Assembly: GCF_051014685.1 (NCBI RefSeq) | Contig: NW_027478717.1 | Location: 434,001-498,000, forward strand | From: Ptiloglossa arizonensis | Lineage: Eukaryota; Arthropoda; Insecta; Hymenoptera; Colletidae | DNA length: 64,000 nucleotides | Reading direction: 5' to 3' | Shown: positions 11,080-23,330 of the stretch, in pieces | How positions within the stretch are numbered: position 1 is the stretch's first letter | Layout: every line of letters begins with the position of its first letter | The notes under the pieces: generated by a model | What the model saw: only the letters and a program-made list of their open reading frames with translations | What the model was told of the DNA's origin: nothing | Databases searched by the model: none | Translations under genes and position numbers: made by a program

Positions 11080-12672
11080 TCGGGCGAGTTTCTACTTTCA
11101 GATGCAACAGGAATTTTTGGGTTAGGTCAATCCTTTCGCGAGATATGGGAGTTTGAAGCCAAGAAGTGGTTGAGAAGGCAAAAGGTTTTTCGCAATTCCG
11201 CTGCTCCAAACGCTTAACCAGAATGGCTTAGGGGAAAAATACGCATATCGTTGTAATCGGGTGAGTTTCTACTTTCAGACGCAACAGGAATTTTTGGGTT
11301 AGGTCAATCAGTTCGCGAGATATGGGAGTTTGAAGCCAAGATATGGTTGAGAAGGCATACAATTTTTGGTAATTCTGCTGCTCCAAACTCTTAACCAGAA
11401 TGGGCTAGGGAAAAAATACACATACCGTTGTAATCGGGCGAGTTTCTACTTTCACACGCAACAGGAATTTATGGGTTAGGTCTATCCGTTCGCGAGATAT
11501 GGGAGCTTGAAGCCAAGAAATGGTTGAGAAGGCATACAATTTTTGGTAATTCTGCTGATCCAAACGCTTAACCAGAATGCCCTAGGGAAAAAATATACAT
11601 ACCGCTGTAGTCGGGCGAGTTTATACTTTCAGATGCAATAGGAATTTTTGGGTTAGGTCAATCCGTTCGCTAGATATGGCAGTTTGAAGCCAAGAAATGG
11701 TTGAGAAGGCAAAAAATTTTTCGCAATTCTGCTGCTCCAAACCCTTAACCAGAATTGCCTAGGGAAAAAATACACATACCGCTGTAATCGGGCGAATTTC
11801 TACTTTCAGATGCAATAGGAATTTTTGGGTTAGGTCAATCCTTTCGCGAGATATGGGAGTTTGAAGCCAAGAAGTGGTTGAGAAGGCAAAAGGTTTTTCG
11901 CAATTCTGCTGCTCCAAACGCTTAACCAGAATGGCTTAGGGGAAAAATACGCATATCTTTGTAATCGGGTGAGTTTCTACTTTCAGACGCAGCAGGAACT
12001 TCTGGGTTTGGTCAATCTATTCGCGAGATATGGGAGTTTGAAGCCAAGAAATGGTTGAGAAGGCAAAAAATTTTTCGCAATTCTGCTGCTCCAAACCCTT
12101 AACCAGAATTGCCTAGGGAAAAAATACACATACCGCTGTAATCGGGCGAATTTCTACTTTCAGATGCAATAGGAATTTTTGGGTTAGGTCCATCCGTTCG
12201 CTAGATATGGCAGTTTGAAGCCAAGAAATGGTTGAGAAGGCAAAAAATTTTTCGCAATTCTGCTGCTCCAAACCCTTAACCAGAATTGCCTAGGGAAAAA
12301 ATACACATACCGTTGTAATCGGGCGAGTTTCTACTTTCAGATGCAACAGGAATTTTTGGGTTAGTTCAATCCGTTCGCGAGATATGGGAGTTTGAAGCTG
12401 AGAAATGGTTGAGAAGACAACAAATTCTTCGCAATTCTGCTGCTCCAAACGCTTAACCAGAATGGCCTAGGGAGAAAATACACATACCGCTGTAATCGGG
12501 CGAGTTTCTACTTTCAGATGCAATAGGAATTTTTGGGTTAGGTCAATCAGTTCGCGAGATATGGGAGTTTGAAGCCAAGATATGGTTGAGAAGGCATACA
12601 ATTTTTGGTAATTCTGCTGCTCCAAACGCTTAACCAGAATGGCTTAGGGGAAAAATACGCATATCGTTGTAA
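11080..12672. repeat. 9-monomer HOR, copy A (1593 bp)
   Basis: Markers recur exactly 1593 bp (9 x 177) later: CAATCCTTTCGCG at 11128 and 12721, a second CAATCCTTTCGCG at 11836 and 13429, AGGAATTTATGGG at 11463 and 13056, and CAAATTCTTCGC at 12421 and 14014. Left of about 11080 the correspondence fails (CCTATGGAAAAAATACATAT versus CTTAGGGGAAAAATACGC). One difference inside the unit is GAAGCTGAG near 12396 in copy A versus GAAGCTAAG in copy B. Confidence 0.93.
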
Positions 12673-14150
12673 TCGGGTGAGTTTCTACTTTCAGATGCAA
12701 CAGGAATTTTTGGGTTAGGTCAATCCTTTCGCGAGATATGGGAGTTTGAAGCCAAGAAGTGGTTGAGAAGGCAAAAGGTTTTTCGCAATTCTGCTGCTCC
12801 AAACGCTTAACCAGAATGGCTTAGGGGAAAAATACGCATATCGTTGTAATCGGGTGAGTTTCTACTTTCAGACGCAACAGGAATTTTTGGGTTAGGTCAA
12901 TCAGTTCGCGAGATATGGGAGTTTGAAGCCAAGATATGGTTGAGAAGGCATACAATTTTTGGTAATTCTGCTGCTCCAAACTCTTAACCAGAATGGGCTA
13001 GGGAAAAAATACACATACCGTTGTAATCGGGCGAGTTTCTACTTTCACACGCAACAGGAATTTATGGGTTAGGTCTATCCGTTCGCGAGATATGGGAGCT
13101 TGAAGCCAAGAAATGGTTGAGAAGGCATACAATTTTTGGTAATTCTGCTGATCCAAACGCTTAACCAGAATGCCCTAGGGAAAAAATATACATACCGCTG
13201 TAGTCGGGCGAGTTTATACTTTCAGATGCAATAGGAATTTTTGGGTTAGGTCAATCCGTTCGCTAGATATGGCAGTTTGAAGCCAAGAAATGGTTGAGAA
13301 GGCAAAAAATTTTTCGCAATTCTGCTGCTCCAAACCCTTAACCAGAATTGCCTAGGGAAAAAATACACATACCGCTGTAATCGGGCGAATTTCTACTTTC
13401 AGATGCAATAGGAATTTTTGGGTTAGGTCAATCCTTTCGCGAGATATGGGAGTTTGAAGCCAAGAAGTGGTTGAGAAGGCAAAAGGTTTTTCGCAATTCT
13501 GCTGCTCCAAACGCTTAACCAGAATGGCTTAGGGGAAAAATACGCATATCTTTGTAATCGGGTGAGTTTCTACTTTCAGACGCAGCAGGAACTTCTGGGT
13601 TTGGTCAATCTATTCGCGAGATATGGGAGTTTGAAGCCAAGAAATGGTTGAGAAGGCAAAAAATTTTTCGCAATTCTGCTGCTCCAAACCCTTAACCAGA
13701 ATTGCCTAGGGAAAAAATACACATACCGCTGTAATCGGGCGAATTTCTACTTTCAGATGCAATAGGAATTTTTGGGTTAGGTCCATCCGTTCGCTAGATA
13801 TGGCAGTTTGAAGCCAAGAAATGGTTGAGAAGGCAAAAAATTTTTCGCAATTCTGCTGCTCCAAACCCTTAACCAGAATTGCCTAGGGAAAAAATACACA
13901 TACCGTTGTAATCGGGCGAGTTTCTACTTTCAGATGCAACAGGAATTTTTGGGTTAGTTCAATCCGTTCGCGAGATATGGGAGTTTGAAGCTAAGAAATG
14001 GTTGAGAAGACAACAAATTCTTCGCAATTCTGCTGCTCCAAACGCTTAACCAGAATGGCCTAGGGAGAAAATACACATACCGCTGTAATCGGGCGAGTTT
14101 CTACTTTCAGATGCAATAGGAATTTTTGGGTTAGGTCAATCCGTTCGCGA
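12673..14150. repeat. 9-monomer HOR, copy B (nearly complete)
   Basis: This is the second copy of the 1593-bp unit, almost identical to copy A over eight monomers and more. It loses register near 14140, where copy A continues with CAATCAGTTCGCG and copy B with CAATCCGTTCGCG leading into GGGACTTTGGAGCC. Marks of the family are GAAGTGGTTGAGAAGGC with AAAAGGTTTTTCGC, GGGTGAGTTTCTAC, and CAGGAACTTCTGGG. The 9-monomer repeat is not seen as a tandem pair elsewhere in the window, although its constituent monomer types recur at about 17620-17900, 31960-32200 and 45760-46000. Confidence 0.9.
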
Positions 14151-15925
14151 GATATGGGACTTTGGAGCCAAGAAATGGTTGAGACGGCAAAAAATTTTTG
14201 CAATTCCGCTGCTCCAAACGCTTAACCAGAATGGCCTAGGGAAAAAATACACATACCGTTGTAATTGGGCGAGTTTCTACTTTCAGACGCAATAGGAATT
14301 TTTGGTTTAGGTCAATCCGTCCGCGAGATATGGGAGTTTGAAGACAAGAAATGGTTGAGAAGACAATAAATTTTTCGCACTTCTGCTGCTCCAATCGCGT
14401 AACCAGAATGGCCTAAGGGAAAAATACACGTACCGTTGTAATCGGGCGAGTTTCTACTTTCAGATGCAATAGGAATTTTTGGGTTACGTCAATCCGTTCG
14501 CGAGATTTGGGAGTTTGAAGCTAAGAAATGGTTGAGAAGACAACAAATTTTTCGCAATTCTGCTGCTCCAAACGCTTAACCAGAATTGCCTAGGGCGAAA
14601 ATACACATACCGCTGTAATCGGGCGAGTTTCTACTATCAGATGCAATAGGAATTTTTGGGTTAGGTCAATCCGTTCGCGAGATATGGGACTTTGGAGCCA
14701 AGAAATGGTTGAGACGGCAAAAAATTTTTGCAATTCCGCTGCTCCAAACGCTTAACCAGAATGGCCTAGGGAAAAAATACACATACCGTTGTAATTGGGC
14801 GAGTTTCTACTTTCAGACGCAATAAGAATTTTTGGTTTAGGTCAATCCGTCCGCGAGATATGGGAGTTTGAAGACAAGAAATGTTTGAGAAGGCAAAAAA
14901 TTTTTCGCAATTCTGCTGCTGCAAACGCTTAACCAGAATGGCCTATGGAAAAAATACACATACCGTTGTAATCGGGCGAGTTTCTACTTTCAGACGCAGC
15001 AGGAATTTTTGGGTTTGGTCAATCCGTTCGCGAGATATGGGACTTTGGAGCCAAGAAATGGTTGAGACGGCAAACAATTTTTGCAATTCCGCTGCTCCAA
15101 ACGCTTAACCAGAATGGCCTAGGGAAAAAATACACATACCGTTGTAATCGGGCGAGTTTCTACTTTCAGACGCAATAGGAATTTTTGGTTTACGTCAATC
15201 CGTTCGCGAGATTTGGGAGTTTGAAGCGAAGAAATGGTTGAGAAGACAATAAATTTTTCGCACTTCTGCTGCTCCAATCGCGTAACCAGAATGGCCTAAG
15301 GGAAAAGTACACGTACCGTTGTAATCGGGCGAGTTTCTACTTTCAGATGCAATAGGAAGTTTTGGGTTACGTGAATCCGTTCGCGAGATTTGGGAGTTTG
15401 AAGCTAAGAAATGGTTGAGACGGCAAAAAATTTTTGCAATTCCGCTGCTCCAAACGCTTAACCAGAATGGCCTAGGGAAAAAATACACATACCGTTGTAA
15501 TCGGGCGAGTTTCTACTTTCGGACGCAATAGGAATTTTTGGGTTAGGACAATCCGTCCGCGAGATATGGGAGTTTGAAGACAAGAAATGTTTGAGAAGGC
15601 AAAAAATTTTTCGCATTTCTGCTGCTGCAAACGCTTAACCAGAATGGCCTATGGAAAAAATACACATACCGTTGTAATCGGGCGAGTTTCTACTTTCAGA
15701 TGCAACAGGAATTTTTGGGTTAGGTCAATCCGTTCGCGAGATATGGGAGTTTGAAGACAAGAAATGGTTGAGAAGGCAAAAAATTTTTCGCAATTCTGCT
15801 GCTCCAAACGCTTAACCAGAATGGCCTAGGGAAAAAATACACATACCGTTGTAATCGAGCGAGTTTCTACTTTCAGATGCAGCAGGAATTTTTGGGTTTG
15901 GTCAATCCGTTCGCGAGATATGGGA
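14151..15925. repeat. Cluster of monomers with TTTTTGCAATTCC deletion and TTTGGAGCC variants
   Basis: GGGACTTTGGAGCC begins monomers at 14160, 14690 and 15043, spacings of 530 and 353 bp, which are three and two monomers each short by 1 bp. The missing base is the C of TTTTTCGCAATT, giving TTTTTGCAATTCC. Other marks are GAGACGGCAAAAAATTT, CCAATCGCGTAACC with CCTAAGGGAAAA, and GGTTTAGGTC or GGTTTACGTC. The segment from about 15170 to 15960 reappears at about 44362-45152 (offset 29192) almost unchanged. Confidence 0.88.
14160..14335. repeat. 176-bp monomer with TTTTTGCAATT deletion (representative)
   Basis: It lacks the C between the T-tract and GCAATT, giving 176 bp and removing one CpG. About seven monomers carry this deletion, near 14198, 14737, 15076, 15432, 43919, 44626 and 60014. 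They are confined to linker blocks and absent from the superunit cores, so the deletion is a marker of linker ancestry. It usually accompanies GCAATTCCGCTGC in place of GCAATTCTGCTGC. Confidence 0.85.
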
Positions 15926-17290
15926 CTTTGAAGCTAAGAAATGGTTGAGAAGACAACAAATTTTTCGCAATTCTGCTGCTCCAAACGCTTAACCAGAATG
16001 GGCTAGGGAAAAAATACACGTACCGTTGTAATCGGGCGAGTTTCTACTATCACACGCAACAGGAATTTTTGGGTTAGGTCAATCCGTCCGCGAGATATGG
16101 GAGTTTGAAACCAAGAAATGGTTGAGAAGACAAAAAATTTTTCGCAATTCTGCTGCTCCAAACGATTAACCAGAATTGCCTAGGGAAAAAATACACATAC
16201 CGCTGTAATCGGGCGAGTTTCTACTTTCAGATGCAATAGGAATTTTTGGGTTAGGTCGATCCGTTCGCGAGATATGGGAGTTTGAAGCCAAGAAATGGTT
16301 GAGAAGGCAAAAAATTTTTCGCACTTCTGCTGCTCCAAACGCTTAACCAGAATGGCCTAGGGAAAAAATACGCATATCGTTATAATCGGGCGAGTTTCTA
16401 CTTTCAGACGCAGCAGGAATTTTTGGGTTTGGTCAATCCGTTCGCGAGATATGGGACTTTGAAGCTAAGAAATGGTTGAGAAGACAACAAATTTTTCGCA
16501 ATTCTGCTGCTTCAAACGCTTAACCAGAATGGGCTAGGGAAAAAATACACGTACCGTTGTAATCGGGCGAGTTTCTACTTTCACACGCAACAGGAATTTT
16601 TGGGTTAGGTCAATCCGTCCGCGAGATATGGGAGTTTGAAACCAAGAAATGGTTGAGAAGACAAAAAATTTTTCGCAATTCTGCTGCTCCAAACGATTAA
16701 CCAGAATTGCCTAGGGAAAAAATACACATACCGCTGTAATCGGGCGAGTTTCTACTTTCAGATGCAATAGGAATTTTTGGGTTAGGTCGATCCGTTCGCG
16801 AGATATGGGAGTTTGAAGCCAAGAAATGGTTGAGAAGGCAAAAAATTTTTCGCACTTCTGCTGCTCCAAACGCTTAACCAGAATGGCCTAGGGAAAAAAT
16901 ACGCATATCGTTATAATCGGGCGAGTTTCTACTTTCAGACGCAGCAGGAATTTTTGGGTTTGGTCAATCCGTTCGCGAGATATGGGACTTTGAAGCTAAG
17001 AAATGGTTGAGAAGACAACAAATTTTTCGCAATTCTGCTGCTTCAAACGCTTAACCAGAATGGGCTAGGGAAAAAATACACGTACCGTTGTAATCGGGCG
17101 AGTTTCTACTTTCACACGCAACAGGAATTTTTGGGTTAGGTCAATCCGTCCGCGAGATATGGGAGTTTGAAACCAAGAAATGGTTGAGAAGACAAAAAAT
17201 TTTTCGCAATTCTGCTGCTCCAAACGCTTAACCAGAATGGCCTATGGAAAAAATACACATACCGTTGTAATCGGGCGAGTTTCTACTTTC
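15926..17290. repeat. 3-monomer (531-bp) HOR, two full units and a partial one
   Basis: CTTTGAAGCTAAG starts at 15926, 16457 and 16988, exactly 531 bp apart. Each unit contains a GAAACCAAG monomer, then GGTCGATCCGTTCGCG and ACGCATATCGTTATAATCGG with GACGCAGCAGGAATTTTT. The third unit departs near 17220, where CGATTAACCAGAATTGCC is replaced by CGCTTAACCAGAATGGCC. The equivalent place in superunit 3 (around 45120-45420) has only one unit: the offset falls from 29192 to 28130 bp, a difference of six monomers. Confidence 0.9.
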
Positions 17291-19085
17291 AGACGCTACT
17301 GGAATCTTTGGGTTATGTCAATCCGTTCGCGAGATATGGGAGATTGAAGCCAAGAAATGGTTGAGAAGGCAAAACATTTTTCGCAATTCTGCTGCTCCAA
17401 ACGCTTAACCAGAATGGCCTAGGGAAAAAATACACATACCGTTGTAATCGGGCGAGTTTCTACTTTCAGACGCAATAGGAATTTTTAGGTTAGGACAATC
17501 CGTCCGCGAGATATGGGAGTTTGAAGACAAGAAATGTTTGAGAAGGCAAAAAATTTTTCGCAATTCTGCTGCTCCAAACCCTTAACCAGAATTGCCTAGG
17601 GAAAAAATACACATACCGCTGTAATCGGGCGAATTTCTACTTTCAGATGCAATAGGAATTTTTGGGTTAGGTCAATCCGTTCGCGAGATATGGGAGTTTG
17701 AAGCCAAGAAGTGGTTGAGAAGGCAAAAGGTTTTTCGCAATTCTGCTGCTCCAAACGCTTAACCAGAATGGCTTAGGGGAAAAATACGCATATCTTTGTA
17801 ATCGGGTGAGTTTCTACTTTCAGACGCAGCAGGAACTTCTGGGTTTGGTCAATCTGTTCGCGAGATATGGGAGTTTGAAGCCAAGAAATGGTTGAGAAGG
17901 CAAAAATTTTTTCGCAATTCTGCTGCTCCAAACGCTTAACCAGAATGGCCTAGGGAAAAAATACACATACCGTTGTAATCGGGCGAGTTTCTACTTTCAG
18001 ATCCAACAGGAATTTTTGGGTTAGTTCAATCCGTTCGCGAGAAATGGGTGTTTGAAGCTAAGAAATGGTTAAGAAGACAACAAATTTTTCGCACTTCTGC
18101 TGCTCCAAACGCTTAACCAGAATGGCCTAGGGGAAAAATACATATACCGTTGTAATCGGGCGAGTTTCTACTCTCAGACGCAACAGGAATTTTTGGGTTA
18201 GGTCAATCCGTTCGCGAGATATGGGAGTTTGAAGCCAAGAAATGGTTGAGAGTGCAAACAATTTTTCGCTATTCTGCTGCTCCAAACTCTTAACCAGAAT
18301 GGGCTAGGGAAAAAATACACATACCGTTGTAATCGGGCGAGTTTCTACTTTCACACGCAACAGGAATTTTTGGGTTAGGTCTATCCGTTCGCGAGATATG
18401 GGAGTTTGAAACCAAGAAATGGTTGAGAAGGCATACAATTTTTGGTAATTCTGCTGACCCAAACGCTTAACCAGAATGCCCTAGGGAAAAAATATACACA
18501 CCGCTGTAGTCGGGCGAGTTTATACTTTCAGATTCAATAGGAATTTTTGGGTTAGGTCCATCCGTTCGCTAGATATGGCAGTTTGAAGCCAAGAAATGGT
18601 TGAGAAGGCAAAAAATTTTTCGCAATTCTGCTGCTCCAAACCCTTAACCAGAATTGCCTAGGGAAAAAATACACATACCTCTGTAATCGGGCGAGTTTCT
18701 ACTTTCAGATGCAACAGGAATTTTTGGGTTAGGTCAATCCGTTCGCGAGATATGGGAGTTTGAAGCCAAGAAATGGTTGAGAAGGCAAAAGATTTTTCGC
18801 AATTCTGCTGCTCCAAACGCTTAACCAGAATGGATTAGGGGAAAAATACGCATATCGTTGTAATCGGGTGAGTTTCTACTTTCAGAAGCAGCAGGAACTT
18901 CTGGGTTTGGTCAATCTGTTCGCGAGATATGGGAGTTTGAAGCCAAGAAATGGTTGAGAAGGCAAAAATTTTTTCGCAATTCTGCTGCTCCAAACGCTTA
19001 ACCAGAATGGCCTAGGGAAAAAACACACATACCGTTGTAATCGGGCGAGTTTCTACTTTCAGATGCAACAGAAATTTTTGGGTTA

Positions 19086-22000
19086 GTTCAATCCGTTCGC
19101 GAGAAATGGGAGTTTGAAGCTAAGAAATGGTTAAGAAGACAACAAATTTTTCGCACTTCTGCTGCTCCAAACGCTTAACCAGAATGGCCTAGGGAAAAAA
19201 TACACATACCGTTGTAATCGGGCGAGTTTCTACTTTCAGACGCAACAGGAATTTTTGGGTTAGGTCAATCCGTTCGCGAGATATGGGAGTTTGAAGCCAA
19301 GAAATGGTTGAGAATGCAAACAATTTTTCGCTATTCTGCTGCTCCAAACTCTTAACCAGAATGGGCTAGGGAAAAAATACTCATACCGTTGTAATCGGGC
19401 GAGTTTCTACTTTCACACGCAACAGGAATTTTTGGGTTAGGTCTATCCGTTCGCGAGATATGGGAGTTTGAAGCCAAGAAATGGTTGAGAAGGCATACAA
19501 TTTTTGGTAATTCTGCTGATCCAAACGCTTAACCAGAATGCCCTAGGGAAAAAATATACATACCGCTGTAGTCGGGCGAGTTTATACTTTCAGATGCAAT
19601 AGGAATTTTTGGGTTAGGTCAATCCGTTCGCGAGATATGGGAGTTTGAAGCTAAGAAATGGTAAAGAAGACAACAAATTGTTCGCACTACTGCTGCTGCG
19701 AACGCTTAACTAGAATGGCCTAGGGAAAAAATACACATTCCGGTGTAATCGGGCGAGTCTCTACTTTCAGACGCATCAGGAACTTTGGGTTAGGTCAATC
19801 CGTTCGCGTGATATGGGAGTTTGAAGCCAAGAAATGGTTGAGAAGGCAAAAAATTTTTCGGAATTCTGCTGCTCCAAACCCTTAACCAGAATTGCCTAGG
19901 GAAAAAATACACATACCGCTGTAATCGGGCGAGTTTCTACTTTCAGGTGCAACAGGCATTTTTGGGTTAGGTCAATCCGTTCGCGATATATGGGAGTTTG
20001 AAGCCAAGAAATCGTTGAGAAGGCACAAAATTTTTCGCAATTCTGCTGCTCCAAACGCTTAACCAGAATTGCCTAGGGAAAAAATACACATACCGCTGTA
20101 ATCGGGCGAGTTTCTACTTTCAGATGCAATAGGAATTTTTGGGTTAGGTCAATCCGTTCGCGAGATATGGGAGTTTGAACCCAAGAAATGGTTGAGAAGG
20201 TAAAACATTTTTTGCAATTCTGCTGCTCCAAACGCTTAACCAGAATGCCCTAGGGAAAAAATACGCATATCGTTGTAATCGGGCGAGTTTCTACTTTCAG
20301 ATGCAATAGGAATTTTTGGGTTACGTCAATCCGTTCGCGAGATTTGGGAGTTTGAAGCGAAGAAATGGTTGAGAAGACAATAAATTTTTCGCACTTCTGC
20401 TGCTCCAATCGCGTAACCAGAATGGCCTAAGGGAAAAATACACGTACCGTTGTAATCGGGCGAGTTTCTACATTCAGATGCAATAGGAATTTTTGGGTTA
20501 CGTCAATCCGTTCGCGAGATTTGGGAGTTTGAAGCTAAGAAATGGTTGAGAAGACAACAAATTTTTCGCAATTCTGCTGCTCCAAACGCTTAACCAGAAT
20601 GGCCTAGGGAGAAAATACACATACCGCTGTAATCGGGCGAGTTTCTACTTTCAGATGCAATAGGAATTTTTGGGTTAGGTCAATCCGTTCGCGAGATATG
20701 GGACTTTGGAGCTAAGAAATGGTTGAGAAGACAACAAATTTTTCGCAATTCTGCTGCTCCAAACGCTTAACCAGAATGGGCTAGGGAAAAAATACACGTA
20801 CCGTTGTAATCGGGCGAGTTTCTACTTTCACACGCAACAGGAATTTTTGGGTTAGGTCAATCTGTTCGCGAGATATGGGAGTTTGAAGCCAAGAAATGGT
20901 TGAGAAGACAACAAATTTTTCGCAATTCTGCTGCTCCAAACGCTTAACCAGAATGGCCTAGGGAGAAAATACACATACCGCTGTAATCGGGCGAGTTTCT
21001 ACTTTCACACGCAACAGGAATTTTTGGGTTAGGTCGATCCGTCCGCGAGATATGGGAGTTTGAAGCCAAGAAATGGTTGAGGAGTCAAAAAATTTTTCGC
21101 AATTCTGCTGCTCCAAACGCTTAACCAGAATGGCCTATGGAAAAAATACACATACCGTTGTAATCGGGCGAGTTTCTACTTTCAGATGCAACAGGAATTT
21201 TTGGGTTAGGTCAATCCGTTCGCGAGATATGGGAGTTTGAAGCCAAGAAATGGTTGAGAGGACAAAAAATTTTTCGCAATTCTGCTGCTCCAAACGCTTA
21301 ACCAGAATGGCCTATGGAAAAAATACACATACCGTTGTAATCGGGCGAGTTTCTACTTTCAGATGCAACAGGAATTTTTGGGTTAGGTCAATCCGTTCGC
21401 GAAATATGGGAGTTTGAATGCAAGAAATGGTTGAGAAGGCAAAAAATTTTTCGCAATTCTGCTGCTCCAAACCCTTAACCAGAATTGCCTAGGGAAAAAA
21501 TACACATACCGCTGTAATCGGACGAGTTTATACTTTCAGATGCAATAGGAATATTTGGGTTAGGTCCATCTGTTCGCTAGATATGGCAGTTTGAAGCCAA
21601 GAAATGGTTGAGAAGGCAAAAAATTTTTCGGAATTCTGCTGCTCGAAACGCTTAACCAGAATGGCCTAGGGAAAAAATACAAATACCGTTGTAATCGGCG
21701 AGTTTCTACTTTCAGGTGCAACAGGAATTTTTGGGTTAGGTCAATCCGTTCGCGATATATGGGAGTTTGAAGCCAAGAAATGGTTGAGAAGGCAAAAAAT
21801 TTTTCGCAATTCTGCTGCTCCAAACGCTTAACCAGAATTGCCTAGGGAAAAAATACACATACCGCTGTAATCGGGCGAGTTTCTACTTTCAGATGCAATA
21901 GGAATTTTTGGGTTAGGTCAATCCGTTCGCGAGATATGGGAGTTTGAAGCCAAGAAATGGTTGAGAAGGTAAAACATTTTTTGCAATTCTGCTGCTCCAA

Positions 22001-23330
22001 ACGCTTAACCAGAATGCCCTAGGGAAAAAATACGCATATCGTTGTAATCGGGCGAGTTTCTACTTTCAGATGCAATAGGAATTTTTGGGTTACGTCAATC
22101 CGTTCGCGAGATTTGGGAGTTTGAAGCGAAGAAATGGTTGAGAAGACAATAAATTTTTCGCACTTCTGCTGCTCCAATCGCGTAACCAGAATGGCCTAAG
22201 GGAAAAATACACGTACCGTTGTAATCGGGCGAGTTTCTACTTTCACACGCAACAGGAATTTTTGGGTTAGGTCGATCCGTCCGCGAGATATGGGAGTTTG
22301 AAGCCAAGAAATGGTTGAGGAGTCAAAAAATTTTTCGCAATTCTGCTGCTCCAAACGCTTAACCAGAATGGCCTATGGAAAAAATACACATACCGTTGTA
22401 ATCGGGCGAGTTTCTACTTTCAGATGCAACAGGAATTTTTGGGTTAGGTCAATCCGTTCGCGAGATATGGGAGTTTGAAGCCAAGAAATGGTTGAGAGGA
22501 CAAAAAATTTTTCGCAATTCTGCTGCTCCAAACGCTTAACCAGAATGGCCTATGGAAAAAATACACATACCGTTGTAATCGGGCGAGTTTCTACTTTCAG
22601 ATGCAACAGGAATTTTTGGGTTAGGTCAATCCGTTCGCGAAATATGGGAGTTTGAATGCAAGAAATGGTTGAGAAGGCAAAAAATTTTTCGCAATTCTGC
22701 TGCTCCAAACCCTTAACCAGAATTGCCTAGGGAAAAAATACACATACCGCTGTAATCGGACGAGTTTATACTTTCAGATGCAATAGGAATATTTGGGTTA
22801 GGTCCATCTGTTCGCTAGATATGGCAGTTTGAAGCCAAGAAATGGTTGAGAAGGCAAAAAATTTTTCGGAATTCTGCTGCTCGAAACGCTTAACCAGAAT
22901 GGCCTAGGGAAAAAATACAAATACCGTTGTAATCGGCGAGTTTCTACTTTCAGGTGCAACAGGAATTTTTGGGTTAGGTCAATCCGTTCGCGATATATGG
23001 GAGTTTGAAGCCAAGAAATGGTTGAGAAGGCAAAAAATTTTTCGCAATTCGGCTGCTCCAAACGCTTAACCAGAATTGCCTAGGGAAAAAATACACATAC
23101 CGCTGTAATCGGGCGAGTTTCTTCTTTCAGATGCAATAGGAATTTTTGGGTTAGGTCAATCCGTTCGCGAGATATGGGAGTTTGAAGCCAAGAAATGGTT
23201 GAGAAGGCAAAAATTTTTTCGCAATTCTGCTGCTCCAAACGCTTAACCAGAATGGCCTAGGGAAAAAACACACATACCGTTGTAATCGGGCGAGTTTCTA
23301 CTTTCAGATGCAACAGAAATTTTTGGGTTA
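19086..23330. repeat. Module S1 of superunit 1 (4245 bp, 24 monomers)
   Basis: Modules start at GTTCAATCCGTTCGCGAGAA and run through a fixed order. The order is GCAAACAATTTTTCGCTATTC, CATACAATTTTTGGTAATTC, GGTAAAGAAGACAAC, GAATTC within CGGAATTCTGC, GGTGCAACAGGCATTTTT, AAATCGTTGAGAAGGCAC, GGTAAAACATTTTTTGC, then CCAATCGCGTAACC. GAATTC at 19861 and 24107 gives the 24-monomer spacing. One base is missing near 19785 (GGAACTTTGGG versus GGAACTTTTGGG), which makes this copy 1 bp shorter there. Confidence 0.88.
21000..23170. repeat. 7-monomer tandem duplication (1238 bp) at the end of module S1
   Basis: The GGTCGATCCGTCCGCG monomer with GTTGAGGAGTCAAAA occurs at 21031 and 22269, and the AATCGGCGAG monomer at about 21698 and 22937, spacings of 1238-1239 bp (seven monomers, one with the 1-bp deletion). 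The first copy is about 21000-22237. The second runs to about 23170 and then switches into the next module start. Modules S2 and S3 have this stretch once, so the duplication is private to S1. Confidence 0.87.

Noticed and set aside
14881..15108. Plus-strand open frames at 14881-15108 and 55376-55564
   Set aside because: Each results from private substitutions or a deletion within satellite monomers. They have no conserved domain and no conservation beyond the satellite.
15195..15488. 97-codon open frame on the minus strand, repeated at 44387-44680
   Set aside because: It is the longest frame, but it spans two linker monomers with the TTTTTGCAATTCC deletion, and its repetition is explained by duplication of the 15170-15960 block. 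The encoded residues show the monomer repeat itself.
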